The translations under genes and the position numbers were made by a program. The notes below the pieces were generated by a model. That model saw only the letters and a list, made by a program, of their open reading frames with translations. It was not told the DNA's origin and searched no databases. 64,000 nt of DNA from contig RQTK01000005.1 in assembly GCA_003991915.1 (NCBI GenBank), forward strand, positions 512,238 through 576,237, given 5' to 3'. The first letter of the stretch is position 1; each line of letters opens with the position of its first letter. This document shows, piece by piece, positions 47,201 through 56,030 of this stretch. Source of the DNA: Elysia chlorotica (lineage: Eukaryota; Mollusca; Gastropoda; Plakobranchidae).

Positions 47201-50047
47201 GGACCAGGCGGATTATTGCTGAAGCAGGATCCCCAGTAGATATCAAAGAGGTCATCGAAGGATCATCCGTAGATGCTGCCGATTACGCTAAAAATCTACG
47301 TTTTTCGCCAAAAGTCAAACGCTCTGTGGCAGCTGTGTTCTCTACGGGCGTCGTGCGCAAGAAAGGGCCGTTCGAGCCAGGGGCCCGAGACGCGCCAGTT
47401 GGGAGCGGCTCAGCGAAGTCCCTCATGTCCAGAGACACCGATGCTGAGTATAGACTCAGCATGGCAAACTGCTCCTTCTCTACCGACCTGGACGAGGCAT
47501 CTGTGTGCAGACCCGTGCGCTCTGACCAAAGCAACCGCAGCATAGGAGCCGCCCGCAGAAAGGTGAGCTGGTCAGTTTGCACCTCAAGTGCTTGGTTTGG
47601 ATAAGTGTAATAATATGCCTCTATTTAATGTATATTAATTTTTAGTTGACGCGATTTTTCGCACATAAACAAAATAATCGGGGTGGTGTAAAATTCTGTA
47701 ATTTTTTCATAGGTGTTCTGGGTCGCAGCTAAAAAATAGAGGTGAAAAACAAAAGTTAAAAACCACAAAAATATTACCATCAGTATTTTGAGATCGTTAG
47801 CTATCAGTCTTCCCATAACTGACGTCGTTTTTCAGTCTGGACTGACGTGCAGGAGGCCCGGGGTTACAGTTCAACTAGTGCATCTGTCTCTATGTAGTTT
47901 TCGTTTTCAGGAAACCAAAAGAGAGGTGAAATGGATCATCTTTTAGGTCTAATGTTGTGTTTCCTTTCAATGTCTCCCTGCGATAGGAGAAACGCTTAGC
48001 CTACGGCCGCCGAGACGGCAGTGCTCTACCCTGGCACCTGGTGGACGCTGACCTGGAGCAGGAGAACCAAGAGCGGACTGTGCCGTCATACAGACAGATT
48101 ATAGAGACTGTGAGTACTGGAGTAAAGTCCTCTGTTCAATATTTGAATCCTTAATGAAATATTTACTCATATTATTTGTTAATATTAACTAATTAATATA
48201 TATTTGATTTACAAACATTTTGTTCAAATTGTTTTGGTTTTTTTTTGTCGAAATGGTAATATTACACTGAGTAATTTCTATCGCGTTCAAATGATCTGCT
48301 GTGGGTATTCTTTTGGCTATTTAAGGATGACGTACTCAATATCTCTCCGTTAAAGCTTGCTTGCAATTCCTGCATGTGGTTCTTTTTTTTTAATGACAAT
48401 TATTTCTTAAAACATGCTATGAATGGAGTCAACAATGTAAACGTGCCCAAGATAAAAATTGCTATCCTTCCAAGGGTGGAGGGGCAATGCTGGTGATGAT
48501 AAATCACTACTTGAAATAAATCATGATCACTTTCGTGTGATCTCGGCTCAAAAATAAGTGAAAGGAATGAAGTGGGACATTTCTTTTTACATATGAATGT
48601 AAAATAAAGTGTTGTGGCGCAATCATTTTTTTTTTACCTTTAAATAGATGGCGCTGCTTTTCAAGATGTTAGTAAGGGGAAATGACTGGGGTGTTTACTC
48701 ATTGCATGTTAATATGCATTATAAGGTTTTCATACTCTTGAGTGAATCGGGCATTCATTTTATTTGGGAGTGATTATAGTTTCATTTGGTCAAGAATAAA
48801 GATAAAGAATAAAAACATTTTGCATCCGAATGATTATTTCCTATTTTTATCGCTTCAAAGAAAAGTTTTTTAAGATAACGATCATTACAGTTGTGATGTC
48901 TATTCGACTCATTTTATTCTGATCATTTCCTAATTTAAATGGCTGTAAACCCATAAATCTCGCAGGGATATTGGGGTTGGCGTGGGATGGGCGAATTATT
49001 GTGTAGTGTGCTAATATTAAAGAGTATTTCTGCTAGGATCTTGTAAAAAACAGATATAAGCCAACGGTATTTTTTACAAAAAATGTAGTAGAGAAACCCT
49101 ACGATTTCGCGTTGTACTGAACTATTATTTCATTCAATTACAGGTGAGAATTTATAATGGCGCTCACATTTTCCTCACAACGATAAACCACGTTGCTGAA
49201 AATCACCACCGCTACTTAATAATGTTTTCAGTGCAGTACCACAACCTACTCTCTAGCAACCCTTGTAACAGATCTAGGTTTCAGTGCATATCCTTTGTTT
49301 GGTGTGTGATTGAAATTATAAAGCAGGGTCTTAACACATTCTCGTACCCCAATGTCAAGATTAATTTTACAACTCTTTAACTAGTTTTTAGATGCACTTG
49401 CATCTCAATTACGACATATCGTGTTCGAAAAGTGCTTTTTAAAGTATTTAAAAAGGTTTTGCAGGTACAGAATAGTGGCTAAACAAAATGTATGTAAATT
49501 ATAAGCATTATAAAACAGGTTATATTTAAGACAAGCGCTTATATTTGACACGAAGTCAAAACGAGAGTTCGGCAGTCCCGAATGGAACAAATGTTTGTGT
49601 TTTTACAAAGATCAAAGCAATAACCCACCCGCCCGCCCCCACCTCCCAAAAAAAAAAACAGGAAAAAAAAAACACAACAAACAAACAACAACAAAAAAAC
49701 AATGACAAAAAATAATACATGTAGTAAAGTAACGCAACCTGTTTTATAATGCTTATAATTTACATGTACATACAAATCCATTATACTCTTATAAATTGGG
49801 TATTGATGTAACTTGAATGTTGCCTCTTGCAGGTTTCAAAATATCTATAACTGCTTGCCTTCCTTGTTTTTCTTGTCCAAATCAGAGTATCATAAATTTG
49901 GGACTGTCCTGGCTGATGCAAGAGTTTTTTAACCGTTTCGACTTCCTGAACCCGCGCCGCCCGTTAAGATCCCCGCATTACAGGGAGGCGAGCGAGCTGA
50001 GCATAGATCCGCTGGACCGCGAGCCCCGCCCGCTCTCGGCGGTTTAG
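33728..50047 (+). CDS. Gene 3: orphan single-pass protein with giant basic tail, 1,935 aa
   Basis: Nine exons: 33728-33813, 35786-35816, 36514-37057, 40145-40191, 41582-41717, 42123-42456, 43218-47562, 47987-48109, 49886-50047; total 5,808 nt, phases all consistent. Order: signal peptide (1 to about 22); hydrophilic ectodomain to residue 236 with a single Cys and no domain I recognise; membrane span (about 245-266; VVLAVVVLWLVNALLCVGL); then about 1,670 residues of Ser/Lys/Glu-rich, probably disordered tail. The tail has basic clusters (REKRKKRKTK, RSKRRKKNHK), RVxF-type PP1-docking motifs (KRVTF about 482-486, KTVQF about 1530-1534), SPxR/K motifs near 1630-1700, and the C-terminus LSAV (class I PDZ pattern). 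I do not recognise the family. Exons 2 and 4 are the least certain parts. Confidence 0.75.
33833..33965 (-). mobile_element. SINE 3' fragment, minus strand, 20 bp after an exon donor
   Basis: Minus-strand features: GATGTCAGTATGATGTGATC, CCCCGCACTGTCTCTGTG, and GCAGACGTTGGACGTTGGAA. The CAGAYGTT..GGACGTT ending matches the family 3' core. Confidence 0.65.
35786..35816 (+). CDS. Gene 3 exon 2: 31 nt microexon
   Basis: The acceptor TTCGGTGTTTCAG precedes 35786 and the donor CAG|GTACGA follows 35816. It completes AG|A and encodes REGKRAQKYKQ, leaving phase 0. Exons 1 and 3 have incompatible phases (2 and 0), and a 31 nt insert repairs them exactly; that is the main support. Confidence 0.55.
36299..36353. 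repeat. (GA)n microsatellite
   Basis: About 45 bp pure GA plus an imperfect end, about 160 bp before gene 3 exon 3. Confidence 0.94.
36514..37057 (+). CDS. Gene 3 exon 3: ectodomain
   Basis: The acceptor CTCCACCAG and donor TCAG|GTGGGT fit phase 0 in and phase 1 out. 181 codons, Ser/Glu/Asp-rich, with one Cys. Slightly structured-looking stretches are LQENILAVFGIRLP and RSYQYLQYLGNLVSAERFI. No domain recognised. Confidence 0.78.
37849..37919. repeat. (GTT)n/(GCT) microsatellite
   Basis: GTT/GCT triplets in gene 3 intron 3. Confidence 0.93.
38420..38597. repeat. (CCA)n then (CAA)n microsatellite
   Basis: A CCA tract followed by interrupted CAA triplets. The poly-Val and poly-Leu minus-strand frames are artefacts. 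Confidence 0.95.
39598..39680. repeat. Dispersed repeat with GTCGTAAG core, copy 2
   Basis: GGGTCGTAAGTACAACGT is followed by AAGCTTACGGCTCGTCTATG; related to 27548-27650. Confidence 0.5.
40145..40191 (+). CDS. Gene 3 exon 4: 47 nt short exon
   Basis: The acceptor TTGATCACGCCAG and donor TTT|GTGAGT give phase 1 in and phase 0 out, exactly what exons 3 and 5 need. It encodes ELLNAALSLADEVIEF, a plausible amphipathic helix just before the membrane span. An internal AG would give a 15 nt shorter version in the same frame. Confidence 0.55.
40456..40552. repeat. (ATC)n microsatellite
   Basis: About 95 bp of ATC triplets. The poly-Ile frame is an artefact. Confidence 0.96.
40619..41241. repeat. 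Tandem segmental duplication, about 393 bp unit with TC arrays
   Basis: The unique segment starting GGACATAGCC at 40619 (GATTCAAAATGTTAGGCG; CCTAAGTCTTTACATTACCT) is repeated from 41012 (GATTCAAAATGTTAAGAG; CCTAAGTCTTTACATAAATT). Each copy leads into a TC array (40785-40999 and 41184-41241). Confidence 0.85.
41582..41717 (+). CDS. Gene 3 exon 5: transmembrane segment
   Basis: The acceptor TTGCACATTGCAG and donor TTG|GTGGGT fit phase 0 in and phase 1 out. It encodes SSENLYVYHAVVLAVVVLWL then VNALLCVGLWRV and a basic stretch MRSKPSL. The hydrophobic span is clear only in this frame. Confidence 0.8.
42123..42456 (+). CDS. Gene 3 exon 6: juxtamembrane cytoplasmic region
   Basis: The acceptor CTCCATCAG and donor AG|GTGGGT are in matching phases. 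It starts with a strongly basic stretch (KSKRQRLARAKEKL, SKRRRRLQ), as expected for the cytoplasmic side, then a Ser/Pro/Asp-rich region. Confidence 0.8.
42474..42545 (-). mobile_element. Decayed SINE 3' end, minus strand
   Basis: TTAACGCCCAACGTCAGCAAC on the plus strand (quoted in part as CCCAACGTCAGCAAC) is the reverse complement of the family 3' end. It starts 18 bp after an exon donor. Confidence 0.45.
43218..47562 (+). CDS. Gene 3 exon 7: 4,345 nt tail exon
   Basis: The acceptor TTTCTCCTCCAG completes AG|T and the donor AAG|GTGAGC leaves phase 0. It encodes 1,448 uninterrupted codons. Low-complexity but not repetitive. Ser, Lys and Glu dominate; many KR-rich clusters; few aromatic residues. 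RVxF-type KRVTF is at 43483-43497 and KTVQF at 46627-46641. SPRRSKRPVWLKK, SPKRLEKKK and GVSPKRELP lie in the last quarter. Confidence 0.88.
47987..48109 (+). CDS. Gene 3 exon 8
   Basis: 123 nt, phase 0 on both sides; acceptor CCCTGCGATAG, donor ACT|GTGAGT. It encodes EKRLAYGRRDGSALPWHLVD and VPSYRQIIET. More ordered-looking than exon 7. Confidence 0.78.
49490..49773. repeat. Inverted repeat with 30 bp arms
   Basis: GTATGTAAATTATAAGCATT (arm 49490-49519, ending AAAACAGG) is reverse-complemented at 49738-49773, with about 220 bp between the arms. Last intron of gene 3; MITE-like but without a clear target duplication. Confidence 0.6.
49886..50047 (+). CDS. Gene 3 exon 9: C-terminus
   Basis: The acceptor TTGTCCAAATCAG fits phase 0. 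It encodes SIINLGLSWLMQEFFNRFDF, an Arg/Pro-rich stretch, and ends RPLSAV-stop. An S-x-V end fits a class I PDZ ligand. Confidence 0.8.
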   Translation, partial: SIINLGLSWLMQEFFNRFDFLNPRRPLRSPHYREASELSIDPLDREPRPLSAV

Positions 50048-50309
50048 CCGCTGCCACACTGCAAGAGCCAGCACCATTGTCTACATCTCATTCTCATTGG
50101 TCGCCGTTAGTTGAAGAAACATACCGATTCAGTAGCGTGCACTGTTTCTACAAACGTAAAAAAATCAAATCTTAACTGCTTTTCCTCTCATCAAAGTCCT
50201 AAGTCATCTTTGCGGTGAAGTGAAAGAAAAAAACAAACAGTGAAATAATCCGAATGTGGTGTATAATAGTGTGAAAACCAATAAGATTTAATACAGTCGC
50301 TTAGAGCTC

Positions 50310-50315
50310 AATAAA
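50310..50315 (+). terminator. Polyadenylation signal candidate for gene 3
   Basis: AATAAA lies 263 bp after the gene 3 stop codon, within CTCAATAAAAGTTC. A second one lies near 50780. Confidence 0.5.
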
Positions 50316-51242
50316 AGTTCTTTTTCAAGGCAACTACAATATAGTATTCCACTCAGAATTGCACTCGACTTGCGTAGTTTTCACTATAGTTGTGGTAAAA
50401 AATGGTATGTTTGTATACGCGCAGGGTTTGGACGCAGTAAAGATCCCTAGAGCAATAGAAGACACAGCTTTCAGTCTATCCAGTGCAGTCTAATCCCATT
50501 CTCAATTACAAAAGCAGATGCTTTTTGGATGCTGTTCAATAGGATGTAACATGCTTTTCTAACATATGGATCTAGGAGAAAATTTACTGCAAGCTTGTAT
50601 TCCACTGGATAGATGTTCAAAACACGTCTGTATGGCATGCTGTGGAGACCTCTCTTTTGGCTACTTTTTAAGAAATACACAACCTTCTCCCTCTCTGGTA
50701 AAAAAAAACGTAGTTTACCACATTTTTTTCATCGTCAGTAAAATTATGTTATCATATTTTTTACCACACTTGCTGAATCAATAAACTGGATAAAATGCAA
50801 GCCCAAAACCTTAGTGTCTAAGAAAACAAAGCAAATAAACATATCTTGTCTGAACTACCCATGAATGGTGAGTTGTTAATATCACATTTTTTAAGGAATG
50901 AATTTCACTTTCAATAACAATGAATAAAATCACTCTCTTACGGGAGGTAATCAATATGTTCTGAGTCTATAGATTTTATACAGATAAGAGGTATATTTAC
51001 TTTCATGTCATTATTTTGTTCTTATTTCTAGGACAAAGAAAACTGATTTCGGAAATGTGAAGATATTTAAGTCAGCAAAACATTATTTTGTGCACACGAT
51101 GAAAGTGAAGTGCAAAGTCAGCAATACCGTATTTTGTTAATAGCGAAGCTCGAAAACGCTTCTTTTGTCATAATCATATTTCTTTTACTACTACTAGTTT
51201 TCGCTAAAATTTCATAAATCATATTTTTAGTAAAAATTAGGG

Positions 51243-52560
51243 ATGGCAGATAATCCTTTCATTGAGTGCTTTGCAGCAATGGCAATCTTACGACTTAACG
51301 ACACTTCCCGACCCTTCTCTGGTTTTGGTGCTTCAGTCCTATCCCTAGGTTTAGCCATTTGTGAGTCCGTTCGTTACCTTTTCTTGTTGTTTTCCTCTGA
51401 TGCGTTTCCCTTCAATTATTCAACTTATAGTAGTACACTATATTTTTTAACTGATTGTTAAAACAATCTAAAGTAATTAATAATGTGCTAGACTGTTCCT
51501 GTGGGGGCAGAAAAACACCTGTTAGTTTCATAACACTTAAAATTATCAACAACACCCACATTGCAATCGACAAAGTCCTATCAGATTTTTGTCATCATTC
51601 CGATCACTATCTACTTTTCACTGACGGGTCTAAAGATGAGACCTGTGTCGGAGCTGCCTGCCACTCATCCCCAGCAGATAAATGCTGCGGGGTGAGTGCG
51701 AAGGCGTCAGTATTTACTGCGGAGGCATTGGCCCTGTGCATGGCATTCGGCTCTGTCTCCACCTAAAGAAAAGACACATTTTTAATCCTCTCTGACTCGC
51801 TCTCTCTGGTGAAAGCGGTGGGGGAGGCAAACTCCGAAAATCCTAAAATTATTAAATACTAGAAAAAATTCACGAAATTCAGAAAAATGGTAAGAAAATT
51901 GTTCTCTGCTGGATATCTCCAAAATCGGGCTTGAACTTGAACAAATACTAGCATCCGATGCTAAGCCAATTATACACACGTTTATAAGAGAAAACTGGAA
52001 AGCGCGATGGAGCAATATGACAACCAACAAATTACACTGTGTCCAACTACATCTAGGTCACTGGCCAGGAATTTCTCAGGCAAGACGACGAGACCAGGCG
52101 GTACTCGATCGAGTCCGCCTTAGACACTCTCATCTTACTCACGCATTTCTACTGAGAGGTGAAGAACCTCCACTGTGTCAAACCTGCAACTGTCAATTGT
52201 CTATTAGTCACATTCTGGTTGATTATCCGGTTTTTTACCGGGAAAGAAATTTGTACCTGGCTTCCAAGCAACTAGAGAGCATATTTACTTATGTTAGTCA
52301 TCAGCGCCTTCTTGGGTACCTGAAGGACATTGGTGTATTTAATAAATTTTAACTGTGATAATCCTACACATTGATCTTTTTGATCTTTTAAACTACTGTA
52401 TATACCATTCACTTTTAACCTTTTACGCATAATTTTTATGCTTTCACTACTCAGAGATAAAGGAGTCACCGTTGCTACTAGTATAATGCATTAAATGTCT
52501 TAGGACATCATGGGCACCACATAGCCGTTACCGTGCTGACGTGCCGTAAAATAAACTCAC
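51243..52560 (+). mobile_element. 5'-truncated non-LTR retrotransposon with RNase H (I/Nimb-like)
   Basis: Carries an RNase H start (YLLFTDGSK, VGAACHSS, FTAEALALCMAF), then ILSDSLSLVKAVGEA. A C-terminal LINE segment follows: LHLGHWPGISQARRRDQAVL, RVRLRHSHLTHAFLLRGE, PPLCQTCNCQLSISHILVDY. The frame is interrupted. The 3' tail TGCCGTAAAATAAACTCA matches the copy ending at 32280. Non-functional. Confidence 0.78.
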
Positions 52561-55500
52561 TCTCCCCATTCAGATTTTGAAGTGCTTATTTTTTTTTAGT
52601 CATTGTACAGTCACCGAAATTCATACCTGTCAGACAATAAGTATTTTAAACGTTCTATAAAAAGAATTAAACATCAAAAGTATTTTTATGAAAGCATGTC
52701 TTGTGAATAAAGTTTAGTACGACTAGCCCTGGTAGTCATGTAATCTATTTTTAATAAATATCTCAGCAGCTTACAGTGTTGACCAAATGAGAAAAACAAC
52801 ACGAAAATTGCCCACAACTTTTTCAAAATATTTTGGTCCCTGTTTTCTTTGATCAATGGAAACAGTGCAATGAACAGAATCTCAAATAATCATGGTGGTT
52901 GTATTAATTAATACTGATTATTTACTTGTTTAAGTTTCTGTTCTCACCAAGCATGGCTAATGGTAAGATCCGAGACTTTATTTACTTTTCACGATAGAAA
53001 TTTACTTTATTGCTCATAAAATTGACTCATTTCAAGGGCTACAAACAAACAAAAAGAAAAAAACATACAAAGAGATAGCAATATGTGAGCATTTTTTTAT
53101 ATTCACATAACATGTTTTGATGTATATATACAGATGTAAATTTCTGCTTAAAAAAGAGTAAACTGTTGATTTAAAAAACATAAGTACTGAGAATGACATA
53201 CACATAACCTCTGTTCTTATTAATAGAAAAATAGTGCAAGTGCTTCAAAATCTATACATATAAAAGTGTTAATACAGTTTTGAACAACATTTCCTTACTG
53301 ACTGATTGGACTCTATGACCCCTAGCCGTCCAGCAAACACATTCACCTTCCACTGGTCTTTGTTTCTTGCTCTCCTCTCCACTGTAGAAGAGGGAAACCA
53401 CAGAGGTCCCAGATGTTGTTGGACCATCTCTTGGGTGGACGGCCTCTTGGTCTAGTTTTTGTGAAATCCAGTCGGTAGCTGGTGCTTATACTGGTAGTCA
53501 CTGCTTCTTACGACATGGCTGAACCATCGGAGATACCTAGATCCTCCATGGTTTCCACCATACCCCGAGTTTCACGTGTTACTGAGCCTATCTTGTTTAG
53601 TCACACCAATGTACCCCTTTTAACTAAAAAAAAGTCTATAAAAATTTAGGAAAATAAAGTATATGAAATGTATAATACCATTTAGTTCAAAACAGGGTAG
53701 AATTCTTTGATTTCAGAAGTTTGTAAAATTTTTTAGAAGTAGGTGCAGTATAAAGTATGACAAAAATATTTATGGATTTTAAAAAATGCCAAAAAACAGA
53801 AATATTTGTCATAATATCTTCAAAGTGAATTACCAACAAAAAAACACATCCTAAGAGATTGACTTTAAAAATGTAAATGGTTAAAAATTCTATATAATGT
53901 CCGTGTAAACTATTTACATTTTGATTGAAGCTGCCACAAGTAAATTTACTCATGGTAGTAAATATGCCTTACAAAAAAAGGTTCTCAACGTTTTTCTCAT
54001 TGGAAAAATTTACATTTTTTTCTTCATTTACAAATATAAAAAAAATTTAGTTTATTGACATAGTTTTTAAACCTGCCTTTATGACTCACATACCAGATAA
54101 TGAGGTATTAAAGTAACAAAAATATAATGCATCTTTTGAAAAGGATTAACTGCTTTCCCCTCACTGGCACAGAGAATCATGAATTTTCAAAGAAAAAAAA
54201 TGCAATGTATGCTACACGAAAAATATTTTGAGTACTACACCGGAAAAATGCTCAAACTCCATTTTCGTCCTTTTTTGTAAATTCAAATTTTGGGTTTAAA
54301 ATTCCACTGTGTTTCTCTTGATTATAGCTTTATTAATCCAAAATATTTAAGTTAGATCATTCTTTCAGTTTAATAATGGACACACACAAAAAAAGCAACC
54401 TGCAACTCTTTTTTGCCATTAAAGCTAATAGGAACTCTAAACTTTGACACCTCATTTCTCAATTTCATTATAAGTGGAGATAATACTAGTTAATTATCTT
54501 GATTTTTCAAACTAAGAAACTAACCTTTATAAATAATAGTATTTACAGCGTGACTGACTTTGAAGTCCCAAACAGCATACCAAATATTTAAAATTATTGC
54601 TAGTTCAGTTATGGGAAAGTACATTAATTCATCAATATATTAAAAAAATGTTTTACCCCCAAAATAATACGTCAACTTTTTTTTGCAATAAAGATAAGCA
54701 GATGTAAAATTAAACAATAAACTGAAAAGGGAAGTAAAAAGTTTTGTACAAAAAAGGCAAACATTTATCAGATCTTAAATTTAAAGGAATAAAGGCATAC
54801 TCAAAAATAACCTAAGCATGCAATGAAAAATAGTCAAATAACAGTGTTTCAATAGGACAAGCACATGAGTTGCATAAAAGTTGCAAATAAAAAAGGGTTT
54901 GTTATGAACAAAATCGTGTTTTTGGCAAGGGGATGGATATAGCAGTGTATGCCTTTTTCCAACTCGTATGGCCAAAAAATTATATATTTGACCTTTCAAT
55001 TATACTGCAGAGTGCAATAAGAATTCAGTTTACTTAAGGCCTAGGAAAAAACATTCTAAATGGGTGAAAATGTAAATATGCAGTGTTCACAGCACTTGCA
55101 TCAAGTCAAACTGATTCAGTGATGGGCGAAATTAATGTTCTTCAAATTCGAGAAATTCAAACAAGTCAAACTTCTCCTTAGCAAAAGCTGAGCTGTTCGT
55201 TTCAAAATTAACCGCACGCTAGGCAGTAAAAGAAAAAAAAAATACAACAGTCATTGTATATGATCCACATGAAGAATGTATGAGATTTGAATTGGGAGAG
55301 AGCCATTAAGAACATGAAAAAAGACAGAAAAAACAGAGGTTAAAAAAAATATTTTTTTTAAAGCTCACTTATTGATGGAAATCAAAAGACATGTTCTTCA
55401 AAATCAACTCTTAACAACGAAACATCTAGAGAAGACATGAGCTTGACAAGAAACGAAAACCATAAGGTACCTAACATTTGAAGATATGCTTACATGAATA

Positions 55501-55833
55501 GTGCTATGAGATGTGAGAAACCATTTTGCCACAACCATAAAAAATATTTCATTAACCATTTACTCAAGATGCCTTGTAGTTCATTACATGCTTATTTGCA
55601 TGATTTTCAATATTAATCGTTTCCCTGAGTTAGTTTACCATCAATTTTACCTTTTGTCAAATTTGGTGTCTGGGTTTGTTAAAAAAAATATAAGCTAATA
55701 CTTGATGCACGCCTTAAAAATGAGCTATTTTTTCATGGAATAAGAATGTGACCCTCAGCTGAACTACATAGTGAATATACTATTGTTGTTCCTTATAACT
55801 GTTTTGTTGTTCTTGTTCCCGGTTTGTTTTAAA
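52561..55833 (-). other. Putative 3' UTR and downstream flank of gene 4
   Basis: A long AT-rich stretch with no microsatellites and no plausible gene on either strand. Minus-strand AATAAA motifs (plus-strand TTTATT) occur near 54330, 53010 and 52978. A long 3' UTR is possible but not demonstrated. Confidence 0.35.
53305..53590 (-). mobile_element. LINE reverse-transcriptase C-terminal fragment
   Basis: On the minus strand, across one frame break, it reads YLRWFSHVVRSSDYQY then TRPRGRPPKRWSNNIWDL. The RWF.HV..S and RGRPPKRW signatures are typical of the end of non-LTR retrotransposon ORF2. Both sides are truncated. A different family from the two I/Nimb-like copies. Confidence 0.65.
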
Positions 55834-56030
55834 CTAAAGAAGTTCTTTGGGTATGCTGTACTTGGCTGTGTTTGAGTGAGGGCCGGCACCTCGACGATAA
55901 TGTGCTTGTACCCTCATGTGGTAAGTAGTGGATGGTTGAAGGCTCTTCAATATTGTTGTGTGCTTAGATCCTTCTACCTGCTCTATGGTCAGCAGCCTCC
56001 CGTCCTCTGTGTGGTAGGTCACAGTGTAGT
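55834..56030 (-). CDS. Gene 4 terminal exon: second half of FN3-D and stop
   Basis: The acceptor TTGTCGTTCAG completes T|AC. It encodes the FN3 strands YYTVTYHTEDGRLL, TTILKSLQPSTTYHMRVQA, then YSIPKELL-stop. In the other FN3 exons of this gene the domain ends TPK/TPR followed by G|GT donor; here CCCAAAG is followed by AACTTC, so no donor exists at that point. Confidence 0.75.

Noticed and set aside
51243-51461. Independent small gene (72 codons)
   Set aside because: Lies directly before the RNase H part of a LINE in the same orientation; better explained as decayed LINE ORF2.
55697-55833. Hidden transmembrane continuation of gene 4 after the stop codon
   Set aside because: The only downstream GT (TTTA|GTTTAA) would leave the exon in an unsupported phase, and no hydrophobic minus-strand exon with an acceptor is visible down to 52.9 kb.
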